A stretch of DNA of 64,000 nt from Hydractinia symbiolongicarpus. Lineage: Eukaryota > Cnidaria > Hydrozoa > Anthoathecata > Hydractiniidae. The stretch is from NCBI RefSeq assembly GCF_029227915.1, contig NC_079876.1:15872001-15936000 (forward strand). Reading direction: 5' to 3'. The notes below the pieces were generated by a model, which saw only the letters and a list, made by a program, of their open reading frames with translations, had not been told where the DNA came from and searched no databases. This document shows positions 49,601-62,757 of the stretch, piece after piece. Within the stretch, counting starts at the first letter, position 1. Every line of letters starts with the position of its first letter. The translations under genes and the position numbers were made by a program.

Positions 49601-49714
49601 TCTATACTATAATGCCCATATACGTCTGTCCGTCTGTCTATCAGTCTGTCACGCAAAATGGTAGCTTAGCTGCGACAGGCGAACCCGTGGATTTTTCCAC
49701 GGGCTAACGACTAC
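49601..49714 (+). mobile_element. Short non-autonomous Helitron-like element (second copy)
   Basis: Begins TCTATACTATAATGCCC after an A. It carries the shared CGTCTGTCCGTCTGTC and CACGCAAAATGGTAGCTTAG blocks, a hairpin (CCCGTGGA / TCCACGGG, 49684-49703) and the end CTAACGACTAC before T. The last base is C where copy one has G. It is in inverse orientation to the copy at 41022. Confidence 0.7.
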
Positions 49715-52359
49715 TATTATAAATATGCAAAAATATATCTGTTTTTAAATAAATGTATGTGTTTGCTTTCATTGAGTCGCTTAATTCAAATAAAAATGAA
49801 ACAGAATGAAAGAAATACGAACGAAGAGAATAACAGGTATCGTTTCTACCCTGCCTCTGTAAAACATGCTTTACCTGACCTTAAAATTTATCTATTCTTA
49901 TTAAATAGCCAGACATAAGATAGACAGGATACCTGTCTATCTTTTCTGCTCTCGTGCTTCGATGCCTGTCCTGCTTTTGTAACCCTGTTTTTTTTAGCGC
50001 GCTATCGCAAAAAAGAGAGACAGGAATAACCTACCGTAGGAATGCAACTGCTACTTTCTGATTGGCTAATTTTTGCAGGGCAGTTGCGCAACAATTTTGT
50101 TGATCCGTGGCTGTATCAACTAAACTAATGAAGAAAGCCACACCCTTTTAAATATATTATAGTGAGACTGATGATTAAAATTATGGATTTAATTTATTTC
50201 ATTCACTATTTAGGTTTTGAAAGTCATCTGAAACATTTTAGTTCAACTTTATTTTTCGATTAAACCTAAACAAGCTGTAGTTAAAAAAATTAAAATGTAG
50301 TTGATGCCTTGTGTATTTAACCAAGTTCTTATCGTAAAAGTTTAATCTGCCAACTTCTACCCAGTGTGTGTTTGGAGTGCACATGTTGTCTCCATGTGTT
50401 TCATGAAATTTCGCACTTGAACTTTAAGGACATTAGGCTACTCACTCGGGGTGCTTAAAACCATGTTATAGTATACAGTTGTATACTATTTTAAATGTTC
50501 TTATAACAGCAGGAGAGTGTTGGGAGAGGAAATGATCTATCACAACTTCGAGGTGTGGATGATTTTTCCATGCTCAACATAAGATACCATTCTTTCTTGT
50601 TCAGAAAAGACAACCAGGCAACTGTAAACAACATTCTATGTAAATGTCATTGCTTAAAAGGTGTTTTAAATGGCGATATATCAAGCTGGCAGCAGCATGT
50701 GCGTCGACTGATTTTTTTCAATAAATGTGAGTTTGATAGGATGTTTTTAAATGTTCAAACTTATTAAAAATTATTATGCGGTAACTACATTGTTCTTTCT
50801 AAATATTTAAGCCATTTCTGGCGATTTTATTTGACTAACGCTAGAATTTTTGGTCTTTTAAGTCTCGGCTATATAAGCTAGCTAGCTAGCTAGCTACTTA
50901 AAACTTAATGTTTGTTTTTAATCCGCCATGTTTGAAAGTTACTTCCAAAATAATTATGCGAATATTTAAAAACAATACCTTGAAATTTAATTGGCTAATA
51001 TTTTTGAAATTGGAATCAATTTTCAATTTGAATATCAACAGTCAAAGTAGGTTATTCTAAACACTCTTTTTTCTCTTCTCTATCAAAAATATCAAAAAGG
51101 GAAAAATGATGAGTTTAGTTTACTAAACTAGACAGAAGAGATTTAAAAGTCTTGCTAAAGAGCAAGAGTTATAAAATTATGATTGGTAGGATAAAGCATT
51201 AAATATTTTTTTAGGTGATGAGAACATTTGAAATAAACATGTCACAGAATTTTAAAGAAGAATTTCAACAAATACGAAAGAAGAATAAAACACAATAAAA
51301 TTGAGTTTCGAGTCAGTCAATATCATATATAATCATGTAAATAAAATCTTGAGACTTCTTATCACCTGTCCCATGTTACAGACTGTCCAAACTTGCACAT
51401 GGGCGAATGATTTGACTTCGAGAAGCTCAAACTTCAAGTAAAGATTTTGCATGTTTAATAATTTATGTGCACAGATTAAAAAAAAAGAGTTTTAGAACAG
51501 AATAAAATAAAATTTGTTGCTGTCATCCTCAAAACATAGTACATAGAAACCTCCCTCTCTTTATTGTTCGCTGTGGCAGATCTGTAGGTGACTCAGTTGT
51601 TCATCTTGAAACAAAAACCTTTTCTTTACGCAAACGTGATAAGTAAACAAATTTATACAAGAGAAAGTTTTTAGTTGTCAAGTGTCTGAATGTTGGATAA
51701 ACATGTAATGAGACACTTAAAATAGCATCCAGTGTGACGACTATAAATGTTCATTTGGGTTATAGCTTTTAGTCAGATGATACTTTTAAGATAACCCCAA
51801 CATTTAAACCAATGATCATAATGATGGAAAGGAGATACCACTATGTTTTCAATAAACACCCCCTCCACTTCGTTACCTTCGATTAGACGCCATTATTTTA
51901 ATTTTTTATTCATTTTCTCTATCTTACCAACGCCCTTCAGAAGGGCGTTTATAAGATAGATGCACAATACATTGCCACATGCCCTGCAATTGTCAAAGAA
52001 CGAATTACTGCAATTATTCAGGAGGGGGGGGGGTTGTCCTGTCAAAATTTCTAACAATAAAGAAATAAAATAAAGTATAAAACAAAAAAACACTTCAGGC
52101 TTCATGATGACGACGAATCTTGTTTTCAATTACGTCTTACTGCGGTTGTTGACGACTTACGGCGTTGAACGGTGATGTAATAAAGCTGTTATATCCTTTG
52201 AATGAAATTTAAACCAATGTTTCAGCATAAAACGACTATTTTTAGCTTTCGCCCGCTTCATGCGAATTGAACACTTCAGGCTACTTTGTTATGCGCATTT
52301 GTCAACCATCACTGCCTTAAATATACGGATTAAGGGGTAGTATTTTACCAGCACCTTTT
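49715..52359. other. Intergenic, one unrecognised open stretch
   Basis: An open stretch at about 50,512-50,767 (+) follows an AACAG acceptor-like site and encodes a Cys/His/Trp-containing peptide (CKCHCLKG, SSWQQHVRR) of no family I know. It could be an isolated exon. Elsewhere there is a GCTA tandem (50,876-50,895) and a G9 run near 52,025. Nothing else is supported. Confidence 0.3.
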
Positions 52360-53765
52360 TTTAGGCTTCTAGGACAAATTGTACCTAGGATAACTCACCC
52401 TGGAAATATCTGCCTGGACAATTGCTGCCTGGATAATTACTGCCCGATAATTACTGCCCGGATAATTGCTACCCGGAGAATTACTGCCCGGATAATTGCT
52501 ACCCGGATAATTGCCCTGGCTGCATTTCCTCTTTCTATTTGTAATAATTATTCTCCCTGTCCCAGATACTTTCCGTCCGGAAAGCTTCCCCCTTCAATAA
52601 TCCCACCAATTGACACAAGGAATTGCTTATGGGCATGCATTTTGATTAGTACCATAAGGGAGGTAATTTTTGCTGAAGGATAAAAAGATACTTAATCAAG
52701 TTTTTTGTAGTTTATTAAAACTCTTTAAAGGTATATTTTCAGTTATTTTATCCCCAAATGCTAGTGAATAAACTTCGAAGAGATTTGCACCAGATCAGTC
52801 GGTTGAAACGTTTTAGTGAAAAGAAGACTAAAAATAACGTTTTAAATTGAAGGAAATGGGGTTTTCATCTGACGAACTATACGGAAAAACCATAGCTAAA
52901 AGGTAACTTTTTTCTGTGAAACAATCCTATCGTACAATCGGCGCAGTGCATTGATACGATAGCGACTAATGTATGTTTCCTTGAAATGGTCGGGAACTTC
53001 GTCAGAATTTCCGGGTCACCTAGCTATTCCTAATCAATGTGGCCACTTAAAAATATATTCAATTTCAGCATCTTGTAGTGGTACGACAGCAAAAGCAGCT
53101 ATCATATGACGATGTAGGAAAACGTGCGTCGGTAACACAATAATCTTGCAAGCCAGCTCTTTTTTTATATGTTTCCACAGATTCGAAGATAAATGGTTAA
53201 AACAACCAGAAGCCTAGGAGAACATTAATTGCTGCTGATTCAAAGTCGACAAGGACCAAACAAGTTGTTGTTCATCTTTCTGACTGAATTAATTACAGTT
53301 GTGAGCAAGTTGGTATCAGTAGCTTCTATTTTGGATGGTAGTTGTCTGAAAACACACAACGAAGAACTTTGTTGTTGCTTTATACATCGATAGTATAAAT
53401 CTGAAAAATATTTTAAGGCAGAGTTTGTAGCTACCATTCCAACAGTTGGATTTGCACCCGCCAGTTCACTATCGAACAACTGAAAGTGATTATTACAGTC
53501 AGAATTTCTGCATTTTGTGCGGAATATGCCCTAGGTGGAAAGTTTTTAGGGATAGCGCAATTATTTAGCCGGAATAAGTAGAAGGCGAACATCCAGGGCA
53601 AATTTAAGGGGGGTAATCATCAGGGGGAGTTTTCCTAGATGGTAATTGTCCAGGGGCGATAATCCAGGGGAATTAGCGGGGGCAATTATCCAGAGGGCAT
53701 TTATCGAGGGGATTAGCAGGGGCAATTATACGGGGGCGAATATCCAGGGGAGGCGTTGTCCTGTC
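52360..53765. repeat. Foldback-like unit: inverted arrays of a short GATAATT(G/A)C motif
   Basis: Left block (about 52,390-52,520): about eight imperfect units of CCCGGATAATTGCTA type, 16-17 bp each. Right block (about 53,590-53,760): the same motif in reverse complement (GGGGCAATTATCCAG), more diverged. The roughly 1.05-kb centre is unrelated to the arms and contains a minus-strand open frame. Arms made of inverted tandem repeats resemble foldback transposons. Exact ends and target duplication were not found. Confidence 0.5.
53240..53503 (-). other. Unrecognised open frame between the inverted arrays
   Basis: About 80 codons ending in TGA at 53240, preceded by a good acceptor-like site (ATCACTTTCAG). 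The composition looks protein-like (ELAGANPTVGMVATNSALKY) with no recognised domain. It could be an exon or cargo of the surrounding repeat unit. Confidence 0.25.
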
Positions 53766-54406
53766 ACCCCTTTTTAAAGTCACCTTTGTGTAAATGGTAG
53801 AAATGACTGTAGATTTAATTACCGTTCGATTTACTGTAGTTTAGTGAAACACCAGTAACAAATTTCCGTTCACTTAATTCGCATAAATTTATGGCGAAAT
53901 CTGTTATCTATACTAACTTTAATTTCTGTCTTTAAGGTAACTCATTCCTTACCAAATTTGAAAACGTATTTAACGCTTTTTAATATATACATAACATTTC
54001 TGCAAGTCTTACCACAAGATTATATGCTTAGAAATCTAAAAAAGCCCTAAGACGTAAGGTCTTGGGTGTACGATGCTTTACAGATTAAAATTGCCGAATG
54101 GTTGAACAGCTGAATAGTTACCGCACAGTGCTGAGAAATATTTTTTTGACCTTTCTATGTTCTCGTTTACATATTTTACGAGCCTTTAGGTGAGTGAAAT
54201 ATATGAGACCTGGAAACCAAAAAAATATAACGAGATCAAGTGCGACAAATAGTTTATCATATAAACTGAATATAAATCACTGTAATTTCGGCAAAAGATT
54301 GTTTAAACAGCAAAATAATTTGTTGCAAGATGATATATGTGATTTGAATTATGCGCGAGATGGTAATTATTTAAAAGAAAAAAGCTTGTTTATGTCACGC
54401 CTTGAA

Positions 54407-54638
<232 letters not shown>

Positions 54639-54874
54639 TCCAACCAATCCCGTGTTAATCAAGAAAGAAACTTTTCATCATTTCATATTGTATTTTAACT
54701 TAGTTCGTTCATATTTAAACTTTAACCCTCCGCTACTTATGAAACTACTGTTTTAATATTACTAAATGATATGTTCTTAAAATCAATTATTTTACAATCA
54801 CAAATATATATTAAACCAGGTATACAAAAAATAAATGTACGTTTCTGATCTCTTTAGTCATTTCTTTCTCTCAC

Positions 54875-56043
54875 CTCTTGAAGAGCATGTAGCTGCATCT
54901 CGTTGTTATAAGCTGCTTTCGTGTTTGTTTCTGGTCGCAAATAAACAATATAAACTCTGTGGCCATACATTGCAATAAGAATTGTAACATTGCAACATAG
55001 TATGAACATAATTTACAAAAATTCTTTTGAGGAGGGATTAACGACACTGTAGTACAAGGGAATCATGCAAGTAAACATCAATGCAGACAATAAGTTGAAA
55101 ATTGCAATGGATTGTGCTTCGTTGAAAAGGGACGGTAATTTCCATGTTCGTAACCCTTGAATAAAAACGACCAACATCAAAACCACACAGCATAAAAGTT
55201 GCAGCTTTAGATGATCTCCAGTGTTGCAGTAGATAGCTCTTTCGGTTTTGTCGATGGACTCTATTACTTCTGCTGGAATTCTTCTTAATGTATTGAAAGC
55301 TGTAGTGATTTGCAATGAAGCAAAGATTAAAACGCTAACTGCATCACTTAACGAAGCAAATATTTTTTTCTCATCAGAAATCCTTATTCGTGAGTTAAAA
55401 ATAAGGACGAGCCTTTGGATTCGCAGCAAAACATAATCCTATAACTGCATGTCTGACCTCACATACAATCAAGGTAGGCTTTTCTAAAAATAGTATGGGT
55501 GTTACAACAAATATTGCCAAATGGTTAAAGAGCTGAATGATAGTGTGGGTTACACTTGCTGATTTTACAATAGGTGTTTCACGATACTTGTAGAATGTAA
55601 CTATTACAAAAAGATTACAGATAGCGCCTATTGTGGAAAAAGAAATAACAATTTTTCCTCTCCCACTGTTCATAGATAAAAATGTATTGACATATGGATC
55701 AACACACATTGTACGCTGTGCATTTGGAACAGTTATTTCGTTGCATTTTGTGAAATTTTCTGTTCCACTTTGAGATTTGATTTTTCCCTTTGCACAAGGA
55801 AAACATTTCCAATCTTTGCGACGATAATATGCAGTGTCATTTATGACAGCAAGATTTTGTTCATATCCCCGTGGACAGTGTTGTTTGGTGCAATGCATTT
55901 TTGGAAATCTGTTATTCTGAAACTTTTCCAGTTCGCAGTGAAACCACATTTCTGTGGTTACTTTAATTCCTTCCAGATGTGGATTATTTTCCAAAAATGT
56001 TTTAATATGAATTGCTTCACCACACCACAAGTAATTGCATAGA
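54875..56043 (-). pseudogene. Class C GPCR (metabotropic-glutamate type), CRD and 7TM, broken
   Basis: The minus-strand exon starts after an AATAG acceptor at 56043. It encodes the Cys-rich domain (WKCFPCAKGK, CVDPYVN), then the membrane domain: TM1-TM3 (YRETPIVKSAS, IVCEVRHAVIGLCFA), LRIQRLVLIFNSR after a frame change, TM5/TM6 with WKLPSLFNEAQSIAIF, and TM7 (YGHRVYIVYLRPETN). The FNEA and PIVK-type motifs mark class C receptors. The break near 55,425 drops several residues before TM3's inner end and shifts the frame. A TAA at 55015-55013 precedes TM7. The segment ends at GAG|GTGAGA (54875). The Venus-flytrap ligand domain is not seen within 1 kb upstream. Most probably a partial pseudogene. 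Confidence 0.8.
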
Positions 56044-57898
56044 CTATTTTAATATTAGATTCAGACTTTTTGAACTTGTCAATATTCAGAGTGGACTTAG
56101 GACTTAGAATCTAAGGCTAATTGGTTAATTACAAACTCTTAAAATGTGCTAATTGTTACCGATGTTAGTATGGTGATTCCAAACGAATTTCGCGACTTTC
56201 ATGGGCAAGGCGGATTATTATGCGACTAGTAACTTTCAACGCGGACTTCCTGGCCTATGTGTGCACATAAGTAGCCATTCACCGCGTGAAGGTTTTGTCC
56301 ACATTTGAAAAATGACAAAAAAACTACCTTTGTGTCTATATCTTTGTCTGGGATTGTACTTTTCATGGTTTTCCTAACTTAAACATTTTCTCAGAACTGA
56401 TAAAAACTCTTTTAATTTCTGGAAGTTTGCACTAATTTTTTATCTTATGATTCTTCAAATCTGTACATCAGAATTGAAGCCTAAATTTTGTTTCAACAAA
56501 GTACGTACAATGCAAGCGGTGTTAGAATATATGGTTGAGTTTGATTTCTTTCTTAGATTTGAGATTAACATTGGGTCGTTTTGATTTTTTCCATAGAATC
56601 TTTAAATTAATACAAGCAAGAGAAACAAACAAGGTGGAAAAGACGATTTTAATACCAACCTCGTCTTTTGACCCCTAAGTCGTTTCTACGGAGTTGATCA
56701 ACTTTATCAACAAGGCAAAATGCCCTGGGAACGAGATTGCAAAAATACTTTTATTTTTTTTTTCCTTTTTAAAAAATGTAAAAACAACATGATTAATTTT
56801 TGTCCATGGATTCAAGATAGTTTTTACACAAGTATCTGCTTTGGTAATAGCATTAGATAAATTCATTGTTTTACTGAAAAAAACTCTTTTTACACATATT
56901 CCAATATATCCCATTATATTCCCGATATATCCCCGATATAATCTGATATATCCCGTTAACTAGAATGCTAGATCAAAATGAAGTCATGACCTTGTGACCG
57001 TTTTTCTTTAATACGCATATGCAAATGGTTAATCCTTCGAATAATTGTCACGAATAACTTCACATTTTTCAACAATAATGGTAGCAATGCTACGGCCTAA
57101 GTGAGGAAGCAACTCCGGTTAAGCCGAATTTCTACTTAAAAAGAAAGGTACGCGTTGCGTGAAAAGTTGAATTTAATTCCTCTTTTTTTGTAGTACGTGT
57201 ATCAAAATTTAAAGAAACAAAAGAATAATGAAGAACAGTTTTCTTCAAATCCAATCATTGAAACCAATATAATTTATGTTACGTTGTATTTCTATGTGGA
57301 AATTGGCTCTACCTCGGACTACTTGAGACCAGTCCTTTTTCATTTCGGGGCCATTTTCAATATCTCAAGTTATAAAGAATCTGGCATAATTTATCATTGT
57401 ATGAATAATAAAACGCAGAATTCAACTTTTCTAAAAATTTTCGAAGACGTCAAAGGCCAAAAACACCCTTTACCCGCGCTTTTTTTCAAGCGGTTTTCCG
57501 CGTCATTAAAGGGTCATGAATTTTACAAGTAGTTTATAAACGCTAAAATTAACACAATGTTTTAGCGCATTGAAATTATGATAAAAGAATGTCATCATGT
57601 ATTTAAGCATCTGTAAAAAGAAAAAAAAGGAGCAAAGAAAACTTTGGAATAAAAAAGGCCCAATAAGCTATTGATATGTACAAAATAGATAAAAGATAGA
57701 AGTAGATAAAAAAACCAAAAAAATCCATACATAACTTAAATAAACACTCAAAACCACCAATCGCGAGTCAAATTTTGGGGAACTGATTATTTCTCAAATG
57801 AGAAGATCGTCCTTTAAACGTTAACTGTACGGTATTAATCTCGTCTGTTTGATTGACTGTTATGGAAACACGAATTTCGATATATAAAGGACGGGAAA
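56044..57898. other. Intergenic, one unrecognised open frame
   Basis: An open frame at 57,197-57,535 (+), about 111 codons, follows a TTTTTTTTGTAG acceptor-like site; its product is unrecognised. Repeated GATATATCCC units lie at about 56,893-56,960. No other feature was seen. Confidence 0.3.
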
Positions 57899-57929
57899 CG
57901 CCGTTGATTTATCCACGGCGGCCAATTAG
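57899..57929 (+). mobile_element. Helitron-like 3' terminus relic with a variant hairpin
   Basis: GACGGGAAACGCCGT, a short loop, then ACGGCG and GCCAATTAGT. The layout equals the 3' end of the copies at 41022 and 49601, but the stem is CGCCGT/ACGGCG instead of CCCGTGGA/TCCACGGG. Both arms have changed together. No matching 5' end was identified. Confidence 0.45.
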
Positions 57930-58044
57930 TCCCTGTAATATTAGACGTATTCTTTTTCTGCCTGTTTGTGCGCAAGAAAAACGTGTGGCACGGAAACACA
58001 AAATGCGTTATGAAAAGACGATTGACCCCACAAGCTGCCTAGTC

Positions 58045-58168
58045 TCTATTATTATATCTGTATATGTCTACCTATCTGTCATACAAAATGGTAACTGCAG
58101 CAGCAAGGCACACAAAATGCGATTAATAAAGAACATGCGAACCGGTGGATTTATTTATTACCGACTAG
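58045..58168 (+). mobile_element. Short non-autonomous Helitron-like element (third copy, decayed)
   Basis: Starts near TCTATTATTATATCTGTATA and keeps TATCTGTCATACAAAATGGTAACTG and GCGAACCGGTGGATTTATT, ending ACCGACTAG before T. The hairpin is degraded. Confidence 0.55.
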
Positions 58169-61100
58169 TTACAAATATTTTTAATTATTTATTGGCTGAG
58201 ACATAAATTGTGTAAATTTGATCAACTGAGAATCTCAATTTTTGCGTTGTCGTTTGCGGGATTAAACGGGAAACCAAACTCGAACCCAGGGCCTGTAGCG
58301 TTTTTTTTTATATGAGAATGAAACGCGTACGAGGCGTTGACAGGAAACATGAAAGAACCACAATTTTAAAAATTTTGGCGCGGTTTGTGAATTATGGATG
58401 CTATCTTTAAAAAATATTTTTTTAAAAGGTCCGAACAGATATATTATCTTTCGGAAGAAAATCAAAGAAAAAGATGTTTAAAAGGTGTTTTCGAATAAAC
58501 AAAGCTGTCGAGACATTGTCCCATCCCCTAATGTGAGGTGAACAACAAACTTTCGATGTTTGCCACATTGACCAAAAATGTGTTTTGTTCGAACAAAGAA
58601 ATTAGCCAGTAGACTTGAACGTCAAGTTATAAAAACAATCTTGCAGCGTTTCTACAAAAACACCCCCAGTTTTTTTACAAGAGTAGTTTCAGTGCTGCAT
58701 TTTCTTCATACAGCTTAACAAGGGTACACCATCAAATAGCGTATGATAATATCAAAGTTTTTCAAATTTTGTTCAAACTATGTTCTGATTAATTAAACCA
58801 TATGCGACATTTCCTATGGCCGATGATCGAACAAAGTCGAAAATCGATTAATGTTTATTGTATTTCCACGCATGCGCAGTCTGTAAAACGCGTGCGTCAT
58901 ATCCATCGCTACTTAGACTTATTTCAAATAGAAAATTTAATGGCATTTATTAAACTAGTACATGTACATCCCTAGAACGTGGCAAATCAACTACTTCAAA
59001 GTGCAATAAACATAGAATTCAAAATGAATATTCTATTTATACACACAGTTCTTTCCCCGTCACTTTGACAACATGGGATTGAAAGGAGCTGACGCCCAAA
59101 GTCAACTTACAATGAAAAATTGTTAACATCCACGCTTTGATTACAATGCTTTACAGTATATTGTGTTCCCTAAGACAAAACAAAAGATTTTTGTGAAACC
59201 TTTAATATCTTTTTAGGAATAATAGATAGCACATTTACAATAATACAGTTGAGATATTTTGTAATTTATCATTTCATTTTTTAGACTCTTTCGTCTCTTA
59301 AACCCAGACTCTTGACACACTTTGACACACTTTGACACCCCAGAGCAAGTTTTCAAAACAATATAAGTCAATCAATGGCGGGCACCTCCTTTTATGTCCT
59401 GTTGCTGTCTATTATAAAGACGTTTCACTGTTTGTGAAAACGCCAAATGTTTTAAGTAACGGAAAGTTTAACGTCCTTTGAAATTTTGTCTTAACCGCAA
59501 GCTCCTTCTCCCCTCTGACTGTAGCAATGTTACATTGCCGTCAGAGATACGTATAGCATCGCTCCAACTTGCATGCCTGCCACAGACAAAGTGTTCTGCG
59601 CTAAAATGAGGAGTACGGTACCTCTACACTAACTTGGCCACATATTTGTGTATTCTTTTCTCTCACACGATATTACCCTGTGAAAATTACGCAAGATAAC
59701 TGTATGTATAGGTTAATGTAATTGTAATAGATACAGAAATCCGTCGCAGAGTGGTTACAATTCATATACGTCATATCTTTAAATCAATCTGCAGTTACCC
59801 TTGCTATTACTAGTACGAGTATGCCGAAAAAGATTGCCTTGCCACCACCCTCAACCCTTATCTAAATTCTTGCATTTTAGCTGTCTTAAAAAATTATCAA
59901 AGCAGATCTCTTAATGACTTTGATCTTTTTCGCAGCCCTACTCCGCCTTACTCAAATCCATTGAATTTATAACACTTACGAGCAAGTGTGTGAGCGAAAA
60001 AATCATGTTCCCCTCAAGCACGAACGAGAAAGTGATACCTCCAAGATGAAATAAATAGCAGTAGTAAAGAAAACTTGACACTAAACATCATTTGTTCGAT
60101 TTAACTCGATTATACTGCGCATAATCGTTTTTTAGGATACGATTCTATTCTAGAATTAGTACCGAATCAAGGGCTTGTTTTTTGGATAGAAGATACAAGT
60201 TGGAAAAGCTCTTTCACCTTACTTAAAGCCATCATAGGCATTCTGAACCAAACTTTGGATTTCGTTTTTTGTTATGTTTTTAAAACACAATGTTTTTTTT
60301 CATTCCAATCATTTTTTTGTGGACCTAATGCGAATCGAGTTTTAGTTTGGCGATAAAAACAGAACAGGTAAAAAAATTTTAGTTTGACGAGTTAAAATTC
60401 AATCTGGTTTAAAGTCGTTTTTAAAATGCTTTATCATTTTTCCTTTTCAGATAAATGCGTCAATTTTCATGGCATGTTCCGGCTTACCACCAAAACACGT
60501 GAACATCAGAAAAGAGAATGATTCTTGCCTATGATAGTTGTTTTGACTGTGCTTGTGTTTGTGCATGCCGTAAAGTCTGTAGATTTGTTACAAAGTGTTA
60601 TGAAGCCACCTTAAGGGTAAGATAGATCTAGTTCAATCTTGAGCAACCAACGCTTCAAGTAGAGAATGTGTCGCCGAACAAACCTAGATATATCGACCTT
60701 AGATGGCATAACAAAGACGTCAAAAATTGTTAGAAGTTGAAACGATAATGCTTACTTTATCAAATTAAATCACAGCAAAGAAGCAAAGGAAACTGATCAT
60801 GACATTAGTGACATTCGTCCTCAAGCTGCATCAATTATGGGTAAATATGCGGCATAGTCTACTTCGATTTTTACACTTTTGTGCCATGTTGTTCAATTTT
60901 TTATCACGTGCAAATGTATTTGAATCGATATGGATTGATTTCCTTTTAGCGTCAATTGAAGAAACAAATATGAATTCGATGACAACCAAATCATTTATTT
61001 TACGGACATCAAAGAGAGCATAATATATTCTATGAGTTTTCTACGAGCTATGCAAAATAATTGTTATCCTACGCCGTTTTAACTATGCGGCTTAGCGTTT

Positions 61101-61639
61101 GTGGTCCATTTTTGATGTTACTACTTAGTCAGTCAATGCTAGATACTTTTCGGTCAACATTTCGCATACTGGCAAGCTACAGCATCAATGGGGCGCAATG
61201 TTCACCAATATGTTACACATATGAATTTCATGCAGAAATGTCGATTTAACGTTAATGCGATCGACCTTGCCTGTTTTGTTTAGTTAACTCAAAATTAACA
61301 CACAACTCATGAAATACAACAGATAACATTAACAATCTACTCTGCTAAAACCAGCACTTGAAATTGACTGTACAAGAATCTCTAATGCAATTGGAGGATC
61401 ATGATTATACGTTGACGTCAGAAAGTATTCCTTTTTTAATTTTTTATCTCACGTCTAATAAATCATCTAGCAATATATAAGCACAGATTCAAATTCTCTT
61501 TGACATTCTTGTGGCAGTGTCGTTGTTACGTCATATTTTGTACCCTTTTGATAGCTTAAATAAAACTACGCTACAATGTGTAATCCAGTACACGTTGTAA
61601 TAATTTTATTGTGAAGTGACATGGGAACACCGTTTATAA
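58169..61639. other. Intergenic, no gene recognised
   Basis: AT-rich with short open frames only. A CGCATGCGCAG-containing stretch near 58,868 and a triple TTTGACAC repeat near 59,315 are the only patterns noted. Confidence 0.4.
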
Positions 61640-62589
61640 GCTTATAAGTTTATTATTGTTGCATACATTGAAGAACACAATATTCCGATATCCCTCGCCA
61701 TTAACTTAGATCAAACGCCACTTAAATTTGTCCCCGTTTCTCATCACGCTAGCCAAGAACGGAGCTACATCTATAGCAATCGTTGGAGGCTGAGACAAGC
61801 AATCCATAGCAGAAACTTTTATTATAAGTCTTGATGGCAAAATGCTTCCTTTCCAACTGCATTATGAAGGGAAAACAAAGCAGAGTTTGCCTAGGTTAAA
61901 TTTTGTCTTTAAGTGCGAACCCTAAACATTTCAGCAACACAGAAGAATCCATTAAAATTATTAAAGAGATTACTCTTCCATACGTTAAAATGGAAAGAGA
62001 TGTTATAAATAAACCAAGCAAATCAGCCCTCCTCACCCTCGACGTGTTTAAAGGCCAAATGACCAAAGAAGTAACGGATTTGCTTCTCCAAAGTAATATT
62101 TTTTTTCGTGAAGGTTTCTACCAACATGACCCAAATTTCTTAGTCCCTTGATCTTATTGTAAATGGACATTGCAAGTTTTTTTTAAAAAAAGGTTTGGTG
62201 AATGGCTTTCAAGACAGTTCAACAATCATTATCGCTTAGAAAGAAGGTGGAAGATATCGAGGTGAAGTTTCTCCTGACAACTATCAAGCCTATTAATGCC
62301 TCCTGGATCACCGAGTTTTACAATTATATGTCCAAAGAAGAAGGTAACACCATCATTCAAAACGGCTAGTAGGCTTCCGCAATCCTTCGCGGTGTTCAAG
62401 GTAGGTCTGCTAAATTATCCATTTCAAGATTTGTCTGAATTACCTTGTACATCAAATGAAATGAATACCACATTCGAAATACCAGGATCAGAAGAAATGT
62501 ATGCTTTTGTCAACGAACGAGATGAAGCTTGCGATGAAAAGTCAGAATGGAAAAATGATAATGCGGACTTAAAGCGGAAATGCTTTTAA
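61640..62589 (+). pseudogene. Pogo-type (Tc1/mariner superfamily) DDE transposase relic
   Basis: Fragments in several frames line up in the order of a DDE_1 transposase: NLDQTPLKFVPVS (first Asp, about 61,707), GATSIAIVGG then TGA, LDGKMLPFQLHYEGKTKQSLP, SANPKHFSNT, LLTLDVFKGQMTKEV (second Asp, about 62,040), a stop followed by SLDL (third Asp, about 62,150), EWLSRQF, and TIKPINASWITEFYNYMSKEEG. At least four shifts and two stops are present. The N-terminal CENP-B-type DNA-binding part and terminal inverted repeats were not found. The last open piece to 62589 (acidic, Glu/Asp-rich) may be the transposase tail. Confidence 0.8.
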
Positions 62590-62649
62590 TTTTATTGTAG
62601 AAGATGAACGATAAACATCAAAAAAAAATGTTTGCTTTTTTGTCACTCG

Positions 62650-62757
62650 GGCCATTCGCCAATATTAAATCTCGCCAAATATGAACAACTTTGTGATTCG
62701 CCAAAATTTAATTCCCGCCAAAATTGACGAATCAGCTCATTCGCCAAAAATTAGTTC
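62650..62757. repeat. Diverged repeats of an ATTCGCCAAAATT motif
   Basis: Four imperfect occurrences of (A/T)TCGCCAA.ATT or CCGCCAAA, 25-40 bp apart. It looks like a decayed tandem repeat. Confidence 0.45.

Noticed and set aside
49348-49656. Minus-strand frame with repeated CMSHVMHAARHACRTS units
   Set aside because: It reads through the 16-bp array and the Helitron-like head; no coding signature.
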